A stretch of DNA of 45,687 nt from Chara braunii (GCA_003427395.1 BFEA01000362.1:19961-65647), one strand, 5' to 3'; counted from the first letter of the stretch, positions 9,926-21,528 are shown. A program made the numbers and translations. The notes: generated by a model not told the origin, from the sequence alone.

Positions 9926-10047
9926 TTCAAACCCTCAAACATCGCTAGTTCCATGACACACATATATGTGCTCTAAAACACTAAACTTCAAACCCTCAAA
10001 CATCGCTAGTTCCATGACACACATATATGTGCTCTAAAACACTCAAC
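9926..10047 (+). repeat. 61-bp tandem duplication
   Basis: Two nearly identical copies begin TTCAAACCCTCAAACATCGC at 9926 and 9987. Each contains CACACATATATGTG, itself a short palindrome. One difference was noticed (CTAAAC versus CTCAAC), so the duplication is fairly recent. Confidence 0.95.
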
Positions 10048-11440
10048 TTCAACCTGAATAAAATCATCCTAAAACAGGAACATATTTTAATACGAAACTC
10101 AGGATCAGGTATCAAACCTAACATTCCCTACAAACAGATATACAATCATTCACTCAACAAAACGATCCCCAATTCAAAGGATGTATCTTGAAAAAACAAC
10201 CTCACTAGCACAGTAGCACATACTTAATCGATGGTACTGTTTGAGTCGATTACCAATCAGCCAATAGTCATCAACAACCCAAACCTAACAAACGCTGCAT
10301 AGGAAAAAACAAGTTTTTTTTTTTTTTTTTTTAATCCATAGCCCCCAACAAACAACCAATAGCGCCATAACGCCTCCCAACATCCACATACTTACCACCA
10401 CACCAGCATACCACCCCTCAACATCCCCATACAAACCTCATAAACCCCAAACCATGCACATACCCGTCCTATACCCTCCCTGATCGTAAGCCCCCTGGCC
10501 AGTGCATAGATGTGGGACCAGTGCAACTTTGCCCACATGACATCAGTGGTATGTGACACATAATCTCGGTCCAACGCAGGGGAATGCTGAAACGCTTTTT
10601 TTTCAAGGAATAAGATATAGACAAAACACCAACGCACCAACTAAATTGTATCATACAGTGTAAGCCTATTTGAACGTTCAACTTTTGTGTTACCCTTCCC
10701 TCATCCAGTTCTCCGTTTTTCCTCTTCAAAGGATTCCCACACCTCGTCAACCTATAAAGTCACAATGTAACAACCTAAAAAAGCGAAGTCACTGTTAAAT
10801 CGAACTTCTATTTTTTCCGTAAAAAAAAAAAATCTGCCATTTTTTTTTTTAATATGAGAAAAAAAAAAAAAAAAAAACAAGATAATGATTGGGCTTATGC
10901 TATTCGCTAGTTGGTTCTATTATTATAAAGCTGTACAAAAATTCGCACGGTTTCAAGACATTGAATTTATTCTTAATCATCATTTTGGCAGGATTGTTTG
11001 GATTAGGATCACTGACTTGACCTAGACATCAAATACATATTTCTATGCCTATTATTAGGCTATAACGTACGCCCAAGTCTACTCATCAACCTCTTTGTTT
11101 TCTGGTTTTTTTTTTTCAACGACTTTTTTTAATATGTTCATTCTTTTGGGTAAATTTTGATTATCATTGTCTTTTCTGATGAACCTATGATGCAAAGGGT
11201 ATGAGTCAAAGTTGTTGTGTACCAATTTAAAACACCATATACTCTCATTGCTCCTTCTATCATTACGTAGAACCAAACCCATGCAAACTCGCTTGGAGGA
11301 ATCCTTGGTTACATTACATATTGTTCAATTCACTTCATTTCCACTCTTTGAAACTACTTGAGACGGTGCAAGTTGTGTCATAATTGAGAAACCGAGGGAG
11401 TAACTAAGTAACAAATATATAGAGTACCCCACTCGCGGTA
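10048..11440. other. Non-coding stretch with homopolymer runs
   Basis: Contains a poly-T run near 10315-10332 and A/T runs near 10823-10877. Minus-strand ORFs at 10392-10750 overlap in two frames and show no domain. No feature can be supported. Confidence 0.5.
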
Positions 11441-11449
11441 AATTGGAGT

Positions 11450-11715
11450 ATGTGACTTACAATTTGACTGACAGACCAACTAACCCACTGACTGAACAAG
11501 TGATCGAGTTAGAACCTGACTCATCGAATGATCAATGATTGACTGACCAATGAACTTCATGCCGACTGACCGATTCACTGCCCAACTTGCTAATTCATTA
11601 GTAACACAGTGATTGAGTGAGTGACTGACTAGGTAACAAACTTACTACCTATCCCACTGCCTGGAAGACCAACTAACTGACACAGCATGCGAATGACTGA
11701 TCAACTCACCCACAA
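11450..11715. repeat. Degenerate (TGAC)n-like low-complexity tract
   Basis: The stretch is full of GACTGACTGA, ACTGACC, AACTAAC and related tetramers, as expected of an old, eroded tetranucleotide satellite. No ORF of interest lies in it. Confidence 0.7.
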
Positions 11716-11739
11716 ATAAAAACTAATGAGTTGTCACAC

Positions 11740-11810
11740 ACCCTCTATCTCTCTTTTGACTTTCCCTCTCTCTTTGTCTCTCTCTGCCTCTCTGTCTCTC
11801 TTTTTTTCTT
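11740..11810 (+). repeat. Imperfect CT-rich tract
   Basis: CTCTATCTCTCTTTTGAC followed by several CTCTCTTTGTCTCTC-type blocks. It is an eroded CT microsatellite. Confidence 0.8.
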
Positions 11811-12334
11811 AATCACAACGTCACATATTGACAAATCATTCAATCAAAAGGCCATTGAGAGCAACACACACCAATGTACAAACACCACACTCAACAATTA
11901 CAAATGCACCAAGTTTGGGCCGCATACCTTACAAAAATGGTGTACTCAAACTTTGACACGAGTTGCACATCTCAAATATTAACCATCATAAAAAAACACA
12001 AATTTCAAAAAGTGATACAAAACCCCAATACTCTCAGAGCACCCTCCGAATATATATTCATACATCATAACAAAAATCCAACAACTGTGGATTATGACTA
12101 CCTTAAAAACTAATCTTATTATTAGTAGGAAAGTTATCTGACAAAACAACAAACCTCCCAATCCCACCAGTCTTAGTTGGTACACTCCAGGAAGTGGCGA
12201 ATTGGTACACTCACAAACTGATTGAAAGACAGACTTGAGTTTGAATTCCGTTAGGAGCAGGTGATTAAAACATTGTGATTCTGAATTGCTTGCGGCAGGG
12301 CAGTTGAATGTTGATATCTCAAGGTCATAGTTTT

Positions 12335-12905
12335 TTTTGTTGGACGTGGAGTGGCCATCACGACAAGTCGAAGATTTTGAGCGCGTGCCTCTTTTGACTG
12401 ACCCTTTTGGGTTCCTGCGTGTTCGAGATGCTGGCGAAATTCCTCTATCCTGCCCAACTTGGAACACGGATCGGGAAAATCGACGGGCATGCGGGCTGGT
12501 GGGTGCACAACTTACCGACGAGATCTTAGTGGCGGGGGCACGTCCCACCAGCCACGGTCTAATGTGAGAGATCTCTGTGTGAGCATATCTATTGTTACCC
12601 GAGAATTTGCAAACTATGCCCGAGCGGGGCGCACCCAGAGGAAACTCTGGTAGAGGCTCATGGCGATACTGACGTGCAAAGCGTTTATCGGACTTGGGTA
12701 GAGGGATAAAAAAAAATTAATCAAGCCGTTCGGTACTTGTTTCCTTATGAAGTTTCCCTCATGATAGCTGACGGTGTTGAACTTGGGTATAAAAACGAAA
12801 TGCTGATCGAGTTGTCTGATGGCTGATTTTTCTTCGAAGTTTCCCTCAAGATAGCGGAGTTGTCAAACAACATTTATGAGTGGACCGTAAAGCAGTGCGC
12901 TGCAT
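12335..12905 (+). rRNA. Degenerate fragment of nuclear 25S (LSU) rRNA
   Basis: The plus strand follows the eukaryotic large-subunit rRNA from the D2 region into domain II. Recognisable blocks in order: GATGCTGGCG (12427), TTGGAACACGGA (12459), GTGAGCATA (12580), AACTATGCC then GAGCGGGGCG (12611-12631), CCAGAGGAAACTCTGG (12635-12650), GATACTGACGTGCAAA (about 12665), GACTTGGGTA (about 12691) and GAAGTTTCCCTCA (about 12750). After about 12775 the segment starting at CTTGGGTATA repeats, again ending in GAAGTTTCCCTCA (about 12838) and AGATAGC, so part of the fragment is duplicated. Many conserved rRNA positions are changed, so this is a non-functional relic, probably an inserted or retroposed rRNA piece and not a working rDNA unit. 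Confidence 0.8.
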
Positions 12906-13540
12906 AAGGAAACTCACAACAACAAAAAGGTAGGACTAGAGGCGGAGAACAGATATAGCGGAGTAGAATTTTCTTACTTCACTCAAGTGAGTTAAAGCGC
13001 TAAGCATGGTTTTTCGACTAACGCAAAGCTTACTGTATCAATGGGTCTCGCAATCGAGTTGTAGATCCGACAAACCAGTTGGAGTTGCGCATAGGAGAGG
13101 CTTGAGAGCAACGATGTATCTTCCCATGTTATAGGGGAAGATTCATGCTCATTTTTGCACATTTCGTAGGAGTGGGCGCTACTCGTCATCTTGCTCATTA
13201 TTGTACCCACCATCATCGAGGCCGTGGGCGTCATCCTACTCGTGATCTCGACTTTGTTTACAACTGTTGCCCTGTTTGTGGTCGGTCCTGCATGTGATAG
13301 CGGTGGCCACCTCCTACGAGTTGCGCCCCTCTTCCTGGCTTACAGACAATGGGGATTGAGTAGCCTTGGTCGGGGTTTCGAGCCAAGTGCATTCAGATTG
13401 CAAAGAGAAAGACACAATAGGAGGTAGAGAGTTGAAAGAGATATCGAGGGCGATAAGTGACAAACAAGGGTTTTGGAGTATTGGAGGTTGGTTGGCGAAG
13501 CTGGTTTGACAAAAGAACCAATGTAAAAGGGCATAGAGGA
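12906..13540. other. No recognised gene
   Basis: Short ORFs at 13191-13427 (plus, hydrophobic start) and 13340-13593 (minus, Leu/Ser-rich) have no recognisable motif. A block near 13115-13240 resembles 14550-14700, so diverged repeats extend on both sides of the following duplication. Confidence 0.45.
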
Positions 13541-13543
13541 AAT

Positions 13544-14333
13544 AAAGGTGTCGGGGGAGAGAGTGAGGAAAGGCTATGAAGGAGGGAACTCACCTGTTCG
13601 TCGATGAAATCGGGTGGGGACGTTTAGCCAGGGAGCACTTTAGCTTAGCGCAAATTTGATGGTGGCATCTGATTTCACGTTAGGGGTATTGGCTCAAAGG
13701 AATAGTGAATCACAGCTTCGTGGTGGTAAGGTGAAGAAGTGGCGACAGTGTATCTTTTCTGTCTAGCGAAAGATCCATTCACACTTTGCACACTTGATGA
13801 GTACTAGAGTGCGGCCATAGACACGCGCATCACCATCGAAGTCGGGTTGGTAGTCGTTATCGTCCAAGTTGTGTATCGTCAACATTGTGACTGTGCACAT
13901 CGTTATTGAAGTCACCACCAAGTTCCCAATCAACGCTGAAAGGTGTCGGGGGAGAGAGTGAGGAAAGGCTATGAAGGAGGGAACTCACCTGTTCGTCGAT
14001 GAAATCGGGTGGGGAAGTTTAGCCAGGGAGCGCTTTAGCTAAGCGCAAATTTGATGGTGGCATCTGATTTCACGGTAGGGGTCTTGGCTCAAAGGAATAG
14101 TGAATCACAGCTTCATGGTGGTAAGGTGAAGAAGTAACGACAGTGTATCTTTTGTGTCTAGCGAAAGATCCATTCACACTTTGCACACTTAATGAGTACT
14201 AGACTGCGGCCATAGCCACGCGCATCACCATCGAAGTCGGGTTGGTAGTCATTATCGTCCAGGTTGTGTATCGTCAACATTGTGACTGTGCACATTGTTA
14301 TTGAAGTCGCCACCAAGTTCCCAATCAGCGCTG
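13544..14333 (+). repeat. 395-bp tandem duplication
   Basis: Two copies (13544-13938 and 13939-14333) start AAAGGTGTCGGGGGAGAGAG and end CCAATCA(A/G)CGCTGA. They differ at only a small number of positions, for example GGGGACG versus GGGGAAG, so the duplication is recent relative to the surrounding decayed repeats. ORFs starting at 14264 and 14295 fall partly in the second copy and encode hydrophobic, low-information peptides that I do not take as genes. Confidence 0.95.
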
Positions 14334-16150
14334 ATGTGTGTGCTGATCGTCGGGTTCATCTCCATCATTATACTCGTTGCATCATACTGCTCATCATCAC
14401 GCTCGTCCTTCGGCTTGGTGGTCGACATCTCGCAGATAGCCCTTTTTGTAATATTCTTAAACGTGGTGCTTATCCTGACGGTTGTTCATGAGAAGCCTGA
14501 ACAGGTATACTCATTCGACGTAGATTCACCTAGCCATAAGATACACACTCGATCGAGGTATTTTCCCATGTTTTAGCGGAGACTCCATCCTCATTTTTTG
14601 CATTTGGTGAGTACGGGAATGAAGCACGTGCTCTCAACATTTTTTTGTCGTTTGTCATCATGCTGCAACTCATCGTACTTGCTGATCGGGATCGTTGTAT
14701 TCTTAGCGCGATTCGTGGTCGTCATCCTGACCAAAATTGCGGGCTAAGTACATCGAAGGACAGAGAAAGATAACAGGAGAGAGGGAGACCTACCAATCAC
14801 AAAACACCGTCCGCTAGCCACCCTCTGCAGTGCGAAAGTTGAGTGTGAGCACGTCTGTTCGCGCCAAAGGGTGGTGAGTCGGGCCTAAGCAGGAGCAGGA
14901 CCCGACATTGCAGCGGATTCCTGGTGGGTTGAGATGACTTTTGAAGCAACAAAACTTAGGTGAGCTGGGGCAATTAGAGTTTGAAGAATCTCGAGTTACG
15001 ACACGTAGTTCGTAGGTCGACGACCACTACTTTGATGGTGTATTATTGATGGTCGAAAGTTTACCGGACTACTGTTTTGTTGAAAGTATAGGCACTTCCG
15101 CCTTACTTGGAGAAGTACAACAGAGCAATGAGTCTGCCTTTTCATCAGACTGTTGTTGATCATACAGATGGAGCAGTTGTAGTTACATTTTATAGCTTAC
15201 TTGTTGTTTCTTGAAACTGTTGCTGCCACTGGCTGTGCCACTTGCTGCTAAGGCCACTGCACCTTTTCTATTAAGGTCTTGGAGCAGTGTGTGTAGCTGC
15301 AGATGTTAGTTGTGACGTAAGGTGTTGTTGAAGATTGAAAACTTCATTGCTGATTATATTTGGAGTTGTGTTTTTCTCACGTAGCGTTGATACTACAAAG
15401 CTTCATAATGCCTTGTTGTACCCTCTGTTGAGCAGTGTTTGTGCCTACTGGACTAAGAAGGGCTGCTAAAGCCCGTATTCGAATAGAGCACTTGAGTTGT
15501 GCTCTGTTCGAATGCAGTATTTCTAGGTTGCGTAGCGGGAATTTGGTCTGAGGGAAGGCATTATGACTTTGAAGGAGTAATTAGACTTCGCGGGGGAGAC
15601 ACAACTATGATTTGAAAAGCATCTAGAGCATCACCATTCTGCATTTTGACTTTGACTTGGTCATCTTCACAGCATTTTGATCACCATTGTGGGACCCTCA
15701 TGCGTATCAAGATCTCAATGCCCTCTCGGGAAAGTTGAGTTGTCCCCTTCTTGTACCCCGAGAGTTTGAAACTCCTCCTTCTGTCCTTCTTATTCTAAGT
15801 CTAATTTGTGGTTTGGAGAGGAAGGCGGCATGTGGGATCGCAACACGCAAAACCGTAGCAAAACCTTATGGGAGGTCCACCCACCGATTGCGGGAGCTCT
15901 GCCGGAGTTGAAGAGGAGTTATAGAGACAATAACCTATCAAATATACCTCTTTAGACTTGTGCGTGAGCCCACTATGCCCCTACCATTACATTTCTCAAC
16001 TTTGTTTGAGAGGTCATGGATGTGTTCCTCTGTGACCTTTGTTTCTTTTCATAACTTAGTCGGATTAGCTGAAAGGAATGCATGCGTGAATTCCAATTTA
16101 ACTTTATTCTGAGGAAGGTGAGGGGAAATGGTATTGTATGCGTTTAACTG
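14334..16150. other. Intergenic or intronic DNA without a recognised gene
   Basis: Contains GTT/TTG-rich sequence at about 15120-15430 and a small inverted repeat (CTCTCGGG at 15723-15730, CCCGAGAG at 15757-15764). The 74-codon ORF at 15687-15911 has no recognisable domain. Nothing else can be supported. Confidence 0.5.
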
Positions 16151-16168
16151 GATCAATCAAAGGTTGAA

Positions 16169-16818
16169 TATTATTTATAAGGAGAATGATACAATGCTAT
16201 GTTTATTGTTTGTCTCCTAAAGTACTTGACATTGTTTCTAAGCAGAATGGTCTGATTGCTGTGTTTATTTATGAGGGTTTGCTTGTTTGACTTTTAAAGC
16301 CAAGCATTGTTTCTAAACAAAATGACTTGGTTTATCTATTTCTTTTGGGTTTTCTGACTGAAGTTCGACAAACTGGTCAAACTTCATGCTTTTGCGTGAC
16401 TTCAAGATAGGTTGAACATTGTTTCTAAGCAGAATGATCCACTTTTGTTATATTATTGAGGGATGATTTTTATGAACGACTAAACATTGTTTCTAAGCAT
16501 AATGGTTTAGCCGGAAGCCACACACATAATGGTTTAGCCGGAAGCTACACACATAAGCATAATTTTACTTCATGTATATTCGCATAAGAATAAGCAGTTG
16601 GACATTGTTTCTAAGCAGAATGGTTAAACTTAAGTCATATCACTTAAAAGAGAAGTAAAATCAATAGCATAATTGAAAGTAAACTGGCAATATGAGCATT
16701 GTTTCTAAGTAGAATAATGCAGTCCAATAACAGTATTTGAAGATAAGTCAGAAAGATTATTAAATTTTGAATATTTAAACAATTTAGGGCGACGAAGCAT
16801 TGTTTGTAAGCACAATGG
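16169..16818 (+). repeat. Eight dispersed copies of a ~20-bp hairpin-forming repeat
   Basis: CATTGTTTCTAAGCAGAATG, with 0-5 changes, starts at 16169 (most diverged), 16230, 16305, 16417, 16485, 16603, 16698 and 16798. Start-to-start spacing is 61-118 bp and the spacers differ. The unit ends CATT...AATG are complementary, so each can form a short hairpin. A 28-bp direct duplication (AATGGTTTAGCCGGAAGC) lies between units at about 16500-16555. No associated protein gene was found. It may be an old satellite whose unit core stayed conserved, or a series of protein or RNA binding sites. Confidence 0.85.
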
Positions 16819-16949
16819 TCTGATCACATGTCCAAAGAAGAGAGAAGTAGTTCTGCAACTTGTTCGTGTATAATCTAAGGCATGTTAGGCAAGCGTCATG
16901 CCATATGTAAGATGGGTAGAGGGTTAACCATCGGGAGGATTAATGAACT

Positions 16950-17045
16950 AACCTTTTATTTATTTTTATTTTTTTAAGAACGTCCCCTCCAATGTTAGTG
17001 GTGTTGATAAGAGCAGACACCACTAACACCTGGGGAGAGACTACC
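16950..17045 (-). mobile_element. 5'-truncated LINE 3' end with conserved hairpin and A-rich tail
   Basis: On the minus strand the order is CCCCAGG, a stem-loop (perfect 11-bp arms at 17018-17028 and 16993-17003), GGAGGGGACGTTC and an A-rich tail (plus-strand T-rich at about 16955-16978). The large LINE ends the same way at 39965-40052, with a nearly identical hairpin and loop. This is therefore a short, 5'-truncated antisense copy of the same or a sister LINE or SINE. Confidence 0.75.
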
Positions 17046-17269
17046 TTATGTTGAAATTTTTTTTTTTTTTTTTTTTCTTTTTACGAGAGTATTTACTCAT
17101 TGTGGTATGAAATTGCCTATGATTGTGTGTGAGCTCTACTTGTTCTAAGTTTTGACCTTGATAGGTAGTTGCTTTATATGCTCACCATACATTGAAGCTA
17201 CATGAGGTAGTTCAATTTACGCATTTTTATATATAAGGTTATTTTTTTTATACTCAACTTTGTATAAAT

Positions 17270-17870
17270 TATAGGAAGACACTATTGCTAAGGGAAATAT
17301 TGTCAAAAATTCTGCAAATCAAGGGGTTAGTCAAATTTTGCCTTTACAAATTTCGACTTTTCAACGAGTTCAATATTCGAAAAGTAAAAATTTTGGAGAC
17401 CTACATTTATACGGAAGGTGTTGCCATTTTTTTTGCTAAACAAAAAATTTATACAATATTTATCTCGTAAAGTCAAAATAGTTTTCAAAATTTATATTTA
17501 GCCTTATATACATTTTGGAAAAACACTTGTTATAAGGAAAATACTGCCAAAATTTATATAAATCTAAAGGGTCAGTTAATTTTTATTTTAGTAAAGATCA
17601 AATTTTGTGTTCGAATTTATATCTGACTTGGTATAAATATGGGTATTCTACTTCGCTAAAAGAGATACTCAAATTCTTACAACATAGGATAGTTAGACAA
17701 AATTTGATTTGTAAAGTCAAAGATCGTCTTCACATTTCATATTCAGTAGAGTATAAATTTTGAAGTCGAAATTTTTAGAGTCTTAAGGAGTTCGATTCTA
17801 TTTTGATATGAAAAATTTTGGCAATCCACCCTATATAGAGGAGATGCTGCCAAAATTTTCCTTATTTCCT
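17270..17870 (+). repeat. Diverged ~120-240-bp repeat modules
   Basis: Modules near 17270, 17517, 17641 and 17819 share CACT(A/T)-TT, then GCTAAGGGAAATA-type, then CTGCCAAAATT. The 61-codon ORF at 17285-17470 lies in one of them and is not a credible gene. The CTGCCAAAATT core links this locus to the repeat at 3.7-4.1 kb. Confidence 0.55.
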
Positions 17871-18770
17871 CTAACACCATTTAGAGGTAAATTTAGACTT
17901 AGTCTTGGGAAAAACTTTAGTGAGATGTGATATGAGCGTTTACTCTCCATACATTTAAAAATTTCAGTTATTGGGAATTGTCATAATTTCTTTTCAATCA
18001 TTTCAATCCAAGATCTGACTAGTTTCAACTCGATTCTGCGAGAATCGTCTTCGGTTATCTTTTGATAGCAGGTTGGTTGTCGATCCGTCGGTTCCAGTCT
18101 TAACTCCAATTCATTATCACAACTCAACCTCCGACCTTAGTTCCTGTGGTTTGAAATATTTATTTAAGATTTTACCCAGACTTTTATTAAATGGTCATTT
18201 AAAAAGGGTCCTTGTGTTTTGTTTTGTAAGGTTGGACAAAGGTTAAGGTCTGCGTGGATAAGGCAAGGGATACCAATGCAGGGAGTGGTTGAAGTTGATC
18301 CCGTGTAATGCGTTGTGCACCGTTGTTGAATCCTTGATGTAATTGCAGGTATGTTTTATGAGTTGAAGTCTAGATTGACTTTACTGCGATCATGTATATT
18401 TTGAAGGAAGTCTCACTATTGATTGTGAGAGTGATCGCCTCGTGTTCTATAACCCTGTTATTTATGTTTTGCGTATCTGCGCAGTCCACCTTGACCGTGC
18501 GCAATGATTAAACAAACCGGAATCGAAAGAAAAAGAAGATCCCCTTTTATTTCTGCTCTGTATATTTTTACAGTTGGACGTTTAGGTATGTGGCGACTGC
18601 TAAAATCAAAACCCTTCTATGCCAATGGTTGCTTTAGAGGGCTCGAAAAGACTTGTTTTCAAACCTATGATGATAAAACCTCATTCCCCGCATCACAGGT
18701 GTTTGGTAGCCACAAAGCAGATAAAAAAATCTACCACTCATATACATAGGTGCAGAAAAGGGTAGTTCTC
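17871..18770. other. No recognised gene
   Basis: The plus-strand ORF at 18504-18749 (81 codons) begins with a basic stretch but has no recognisable domain. Nothing else stands out. Confidence 0.45.
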
Positions 18771-18870
18771 GCAATCGCACTCGCGATTGTTTGACGTCGA
18801 GAGATTAACCTCTCAAGATGTGTGTCAGACGACATTTGAGTGTCTAAAGCAACCCTTAAAGCGATTGAGG

Positions 18871-20040
18871 GTTGTTTGATCATAGGTACGACGTAGTACG
18901 TCATCATCACAACTATTTGCATATTCATGCATGACTAGCCAATATGACAAGGCATACGTCGCCACAATATTTATTCGAAATCTCGAGCGTGTCTTTCGAT
19001 TACTTTGTTGTTAAAAGGTTATGGGTTTGATACAAAAAGGGACTAGGCACGATTTACATATAAAACTTGGTATTATTTTTGTGAGGTGTATCGCGTGGTT
19101 AGACGGACCGTCCTAGTCAACCGACGCTGAGTTGCGCTCGGGACATCAACCCCCAGAGTGGCAACTCGCGTACGAGACTGATGAAGGCATTTGACTGCGG
19201 GTTGTTTGATTATAAATACCACATAATATGCCATCATCACAACTGTTTGCGTATTCATGCATNACTAGCCAATATGACAAGGCATACGTCACCACTATAT
19301 TTATTCGAAATCTCGGGCATGTCTTTCGATTATTTTGTTATCAAAAGGTTATGGGTTGGATACAAAAAGAGACTAGGCACGATTTACATGTGAAACTTGG
19401 TATTATTTTGGCGAGGTGTATTGCGTGGTTGGACGAACCATCCTCGTCTATTGGCGCTGAGTCGCGCTTGAGACATCAACCCNTTAAGTGGCAGCTCGCG
19501 TACGGGACCGATTAAGGCGTTCGACTGCGCATACCCTTTATGCTACAACGTACGAGAACCACCCTCGGTTGGACCACCTCNNNNNNNNNNNNNNNNNNNN
19601 NNNNNNNNNNNNNNNNNNNNNNNNNNNNNNNNNNNNNNNNNNNNNNNNNNNNNNNNNNNNNNNNNNNNNNNNNNNNNNNNNNNNNNNNNNNNNNNNNNNN
19701 NNNNNNNNNNNNNNNNNNNNNNNNNNNNNNNNNNNNNNNNNNNNNNNNNNNNNNNNNNNNNNNNNNNNNNNNNNNNNNNNNNNNNNNNNNNNNNNNNNNN
19801 NNNNNNNNNNNNNNNNNNNNNNNNNNNNNNNNNNNNNNNNNNNNNNNNNNNNNNNNNNNNNNNNNNNNNNNNNNNNNNNNNNNNNNNNNNNNNNNNNNNN
19901 NNNNNNNNNNNNNNNNNNNNAAGTGGCAGCTCGCGTACGGGACCGATTAAGGCGTTCGACTGCGCATACCCTTTATGCTACAACGTACGAGAACCACCCT
20001 CGGTTGGACCACCTCGAGCAACTTTCGTATGTGGTTCGGT
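18871..20040 (+). repeat. 330-bp satellite array containing an assembly gap
   Basis: Two adjacent monomers start GTTGTTTGAT at 18871 and 19201, exactly 330 bp apart. They share long blocks such as ACTAGCCAATATGACAAGGC and GACTAGGCACGATTTACAT. The second runs into a gap (19581-19920). The 95 bp before the gap (19486-19580) reappear unchanged right after it (19921-20015), so the gap either hides further monomers or is an assembly overlap wrongly left open. Single N calls occur at 19263 and 19483. Confidence 0.9.
19581..19920. other. Assembly gap (340 N)
   Basis: Unknown bases inside the satellite. Open frames drawn through the N run are artefacts. Confidence 1.
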
Positions 20041-20121
20041 AGCTCGGCGAGGATACATTTGTACAGGGGTGGTGACAACGCCTTGGGAAAGTAAATAAGA
20101 ATATAACAAACAAACAAAAGA

Positions 20122-20158
20122 AATAATACAATATTACCTATTATTATATTGTATTATT
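20122..20158. repeat. AT-rich palindrome, 13-bp perfect arms
   Basis: AATAATACAATAT (20122-20134) and its exact complement ATATTGTATTATT (20146-20158) are separated by 11 bp. A cruciform or RNA hairpin is possible. It sits between the satellite and unique DNA. Confidence 0.9.
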
Positions 20159-20159
20159 T

Positions 20160-21140
20160 TTCAATTTGTTTACTATATTTTTTATTCTACATTCTATTAT
20201 ATTTTATCAAGGGGCGGAGGAAAGTTGTGCCTCGCGTGACCCCGATCCTATGATAAGAGGTTCGTGAGAGTTGCGGTTGGCGCACTCGACTGGAGCGGCG
20301 AAAACTCCACTACGAAGAAAGTTCTGCAAAATTCTCCGTGACGCAGCCGGAAGGGTACCCCTGCAAGACCGATGCGCTCAACGGCGTTGCATCCATCATC
20401 TCGCAAAATTTCTAAAATTCTCTCAATCCACGAATGGACATCTCATGTACGAAAATAACGACTGAATGAAGCCTAATTCGTAACTTTTGCACACATATTC
20501 CAAACCTACAATTTTCTATGTTTATTGACACTTCCATCACATCCGGCTGACCTCTATCTACATGCTCTACACCTCGCTTGAAGAAGAGAAAACATGATGC
20601 TCTTCAAATACGCATAACGCACTCTGCAACTGATTTAAAACTTCATGAGTAACACGAGTTCCACAACCATGAGCTGCATATCTTTGTTGCGCTCACCAAC
20701 GTTAACATGGAGAAACGTATGAGTAAAGACATACTTCACTCGACGCAAATCAGCAGTTTGATACAGGTTCAACTTATACGGAATGGAGGTAGACTCTTCC
20801 TTATGGATCGTGCTAAAGAGTTTCTGAAGTCACATTTTGCAATTATGAGATATTCATTATAAGATTCAGTCCTGATCGATTTTCAAATCTATTTAGGATC
20901 CTCCTGCACCGCCCGAGTCTCAATCTCTACAGTTATGAAAAGTAAAGTCTCATTCAACCAATGCAATAAATTAAGGAAATATGTTTTTTTTTTATCAACA
21001 ACACAAAAAACACTTAGGTCATGATACTCAAACAAAGCTTTCTCCACATCGGTAATATCACCCTTTTCCTATGAAATCGCTATCGTTCGTACAACCTTAA
21101 AACCAGGTTCAATAGCCTTCCTCTGCAGTGCAAAAAATAT
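20160..21140. other. No recognised gene
   Basis: A GC-richer island at 20210-20400 carries a 64-codon plus ORF (20271-20465) without recognisable motifs. The rest is AT-rich with many stops on both strands. Confidence 0.45.
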
Positions 21141-21151
21141 CACTCATCACA

Positions 21152-21528
21152 TCATCGTTCCGGTATTAACCGCAGGTAAATTAGTTCACCTCTCAACCGA
21201 TTTAAATTGTGCAAACAATTATCAACCATTCCATGAAAAACGCACTTCCTGCACACAACTCGCCTTCTAGAACCCATCATGGACAAAATCATGAATTCCT
21301 CCGCTCGTAAAAGCACGAAAGACAACCGTTGACGACCCACGCGAACCGTGTTATAGGAGAACTCCATTCATGAGCAACAACCACCTTAAAGACATGTGAA
21401 AAAAACATACCATGAAAGTCCTCCATAAACGTATTCGTCTTGCTAATTAACAGTCTCACACAATCCTCGTGAAATTGGCAACAATTGTAACATATTGTCT
21501 TGAGATGAACAAAGCAAATCGCCATCAC
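21152..21528 (-). pseudogene. Overlapping minus-strand ORF fragments, unknown
   Basis: Two minus-strand frames overlap (21528-21289 and 21367-21152) and together read like one protein broken by a frameshift near 21360. The second has a basic, Cys-containing stretch (SRRRVVCRKCVFHGM). I do not recognise a family. They may be remnants of a transposon protein or chance ORFs. Confidence 0.2.

Noticed and set aside
14264-14576. Small membrane protein
   Set aside because: The hydrophobic ORFs lie partly in the 395-bp tandem duplication and overlap in two frames.
16169-16818. A CRISPR array
   Set aside because: The repeats are only ~20 bp, diverged, irregularly spaced (61-118 bp), and the window is clearly eukaryotic with no cas-like gene.
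19488-20042. 184-codon ORF across the gap
   Set aside because: Most of its length is N; the ends are the same 95-bp satellite piece duplicated.
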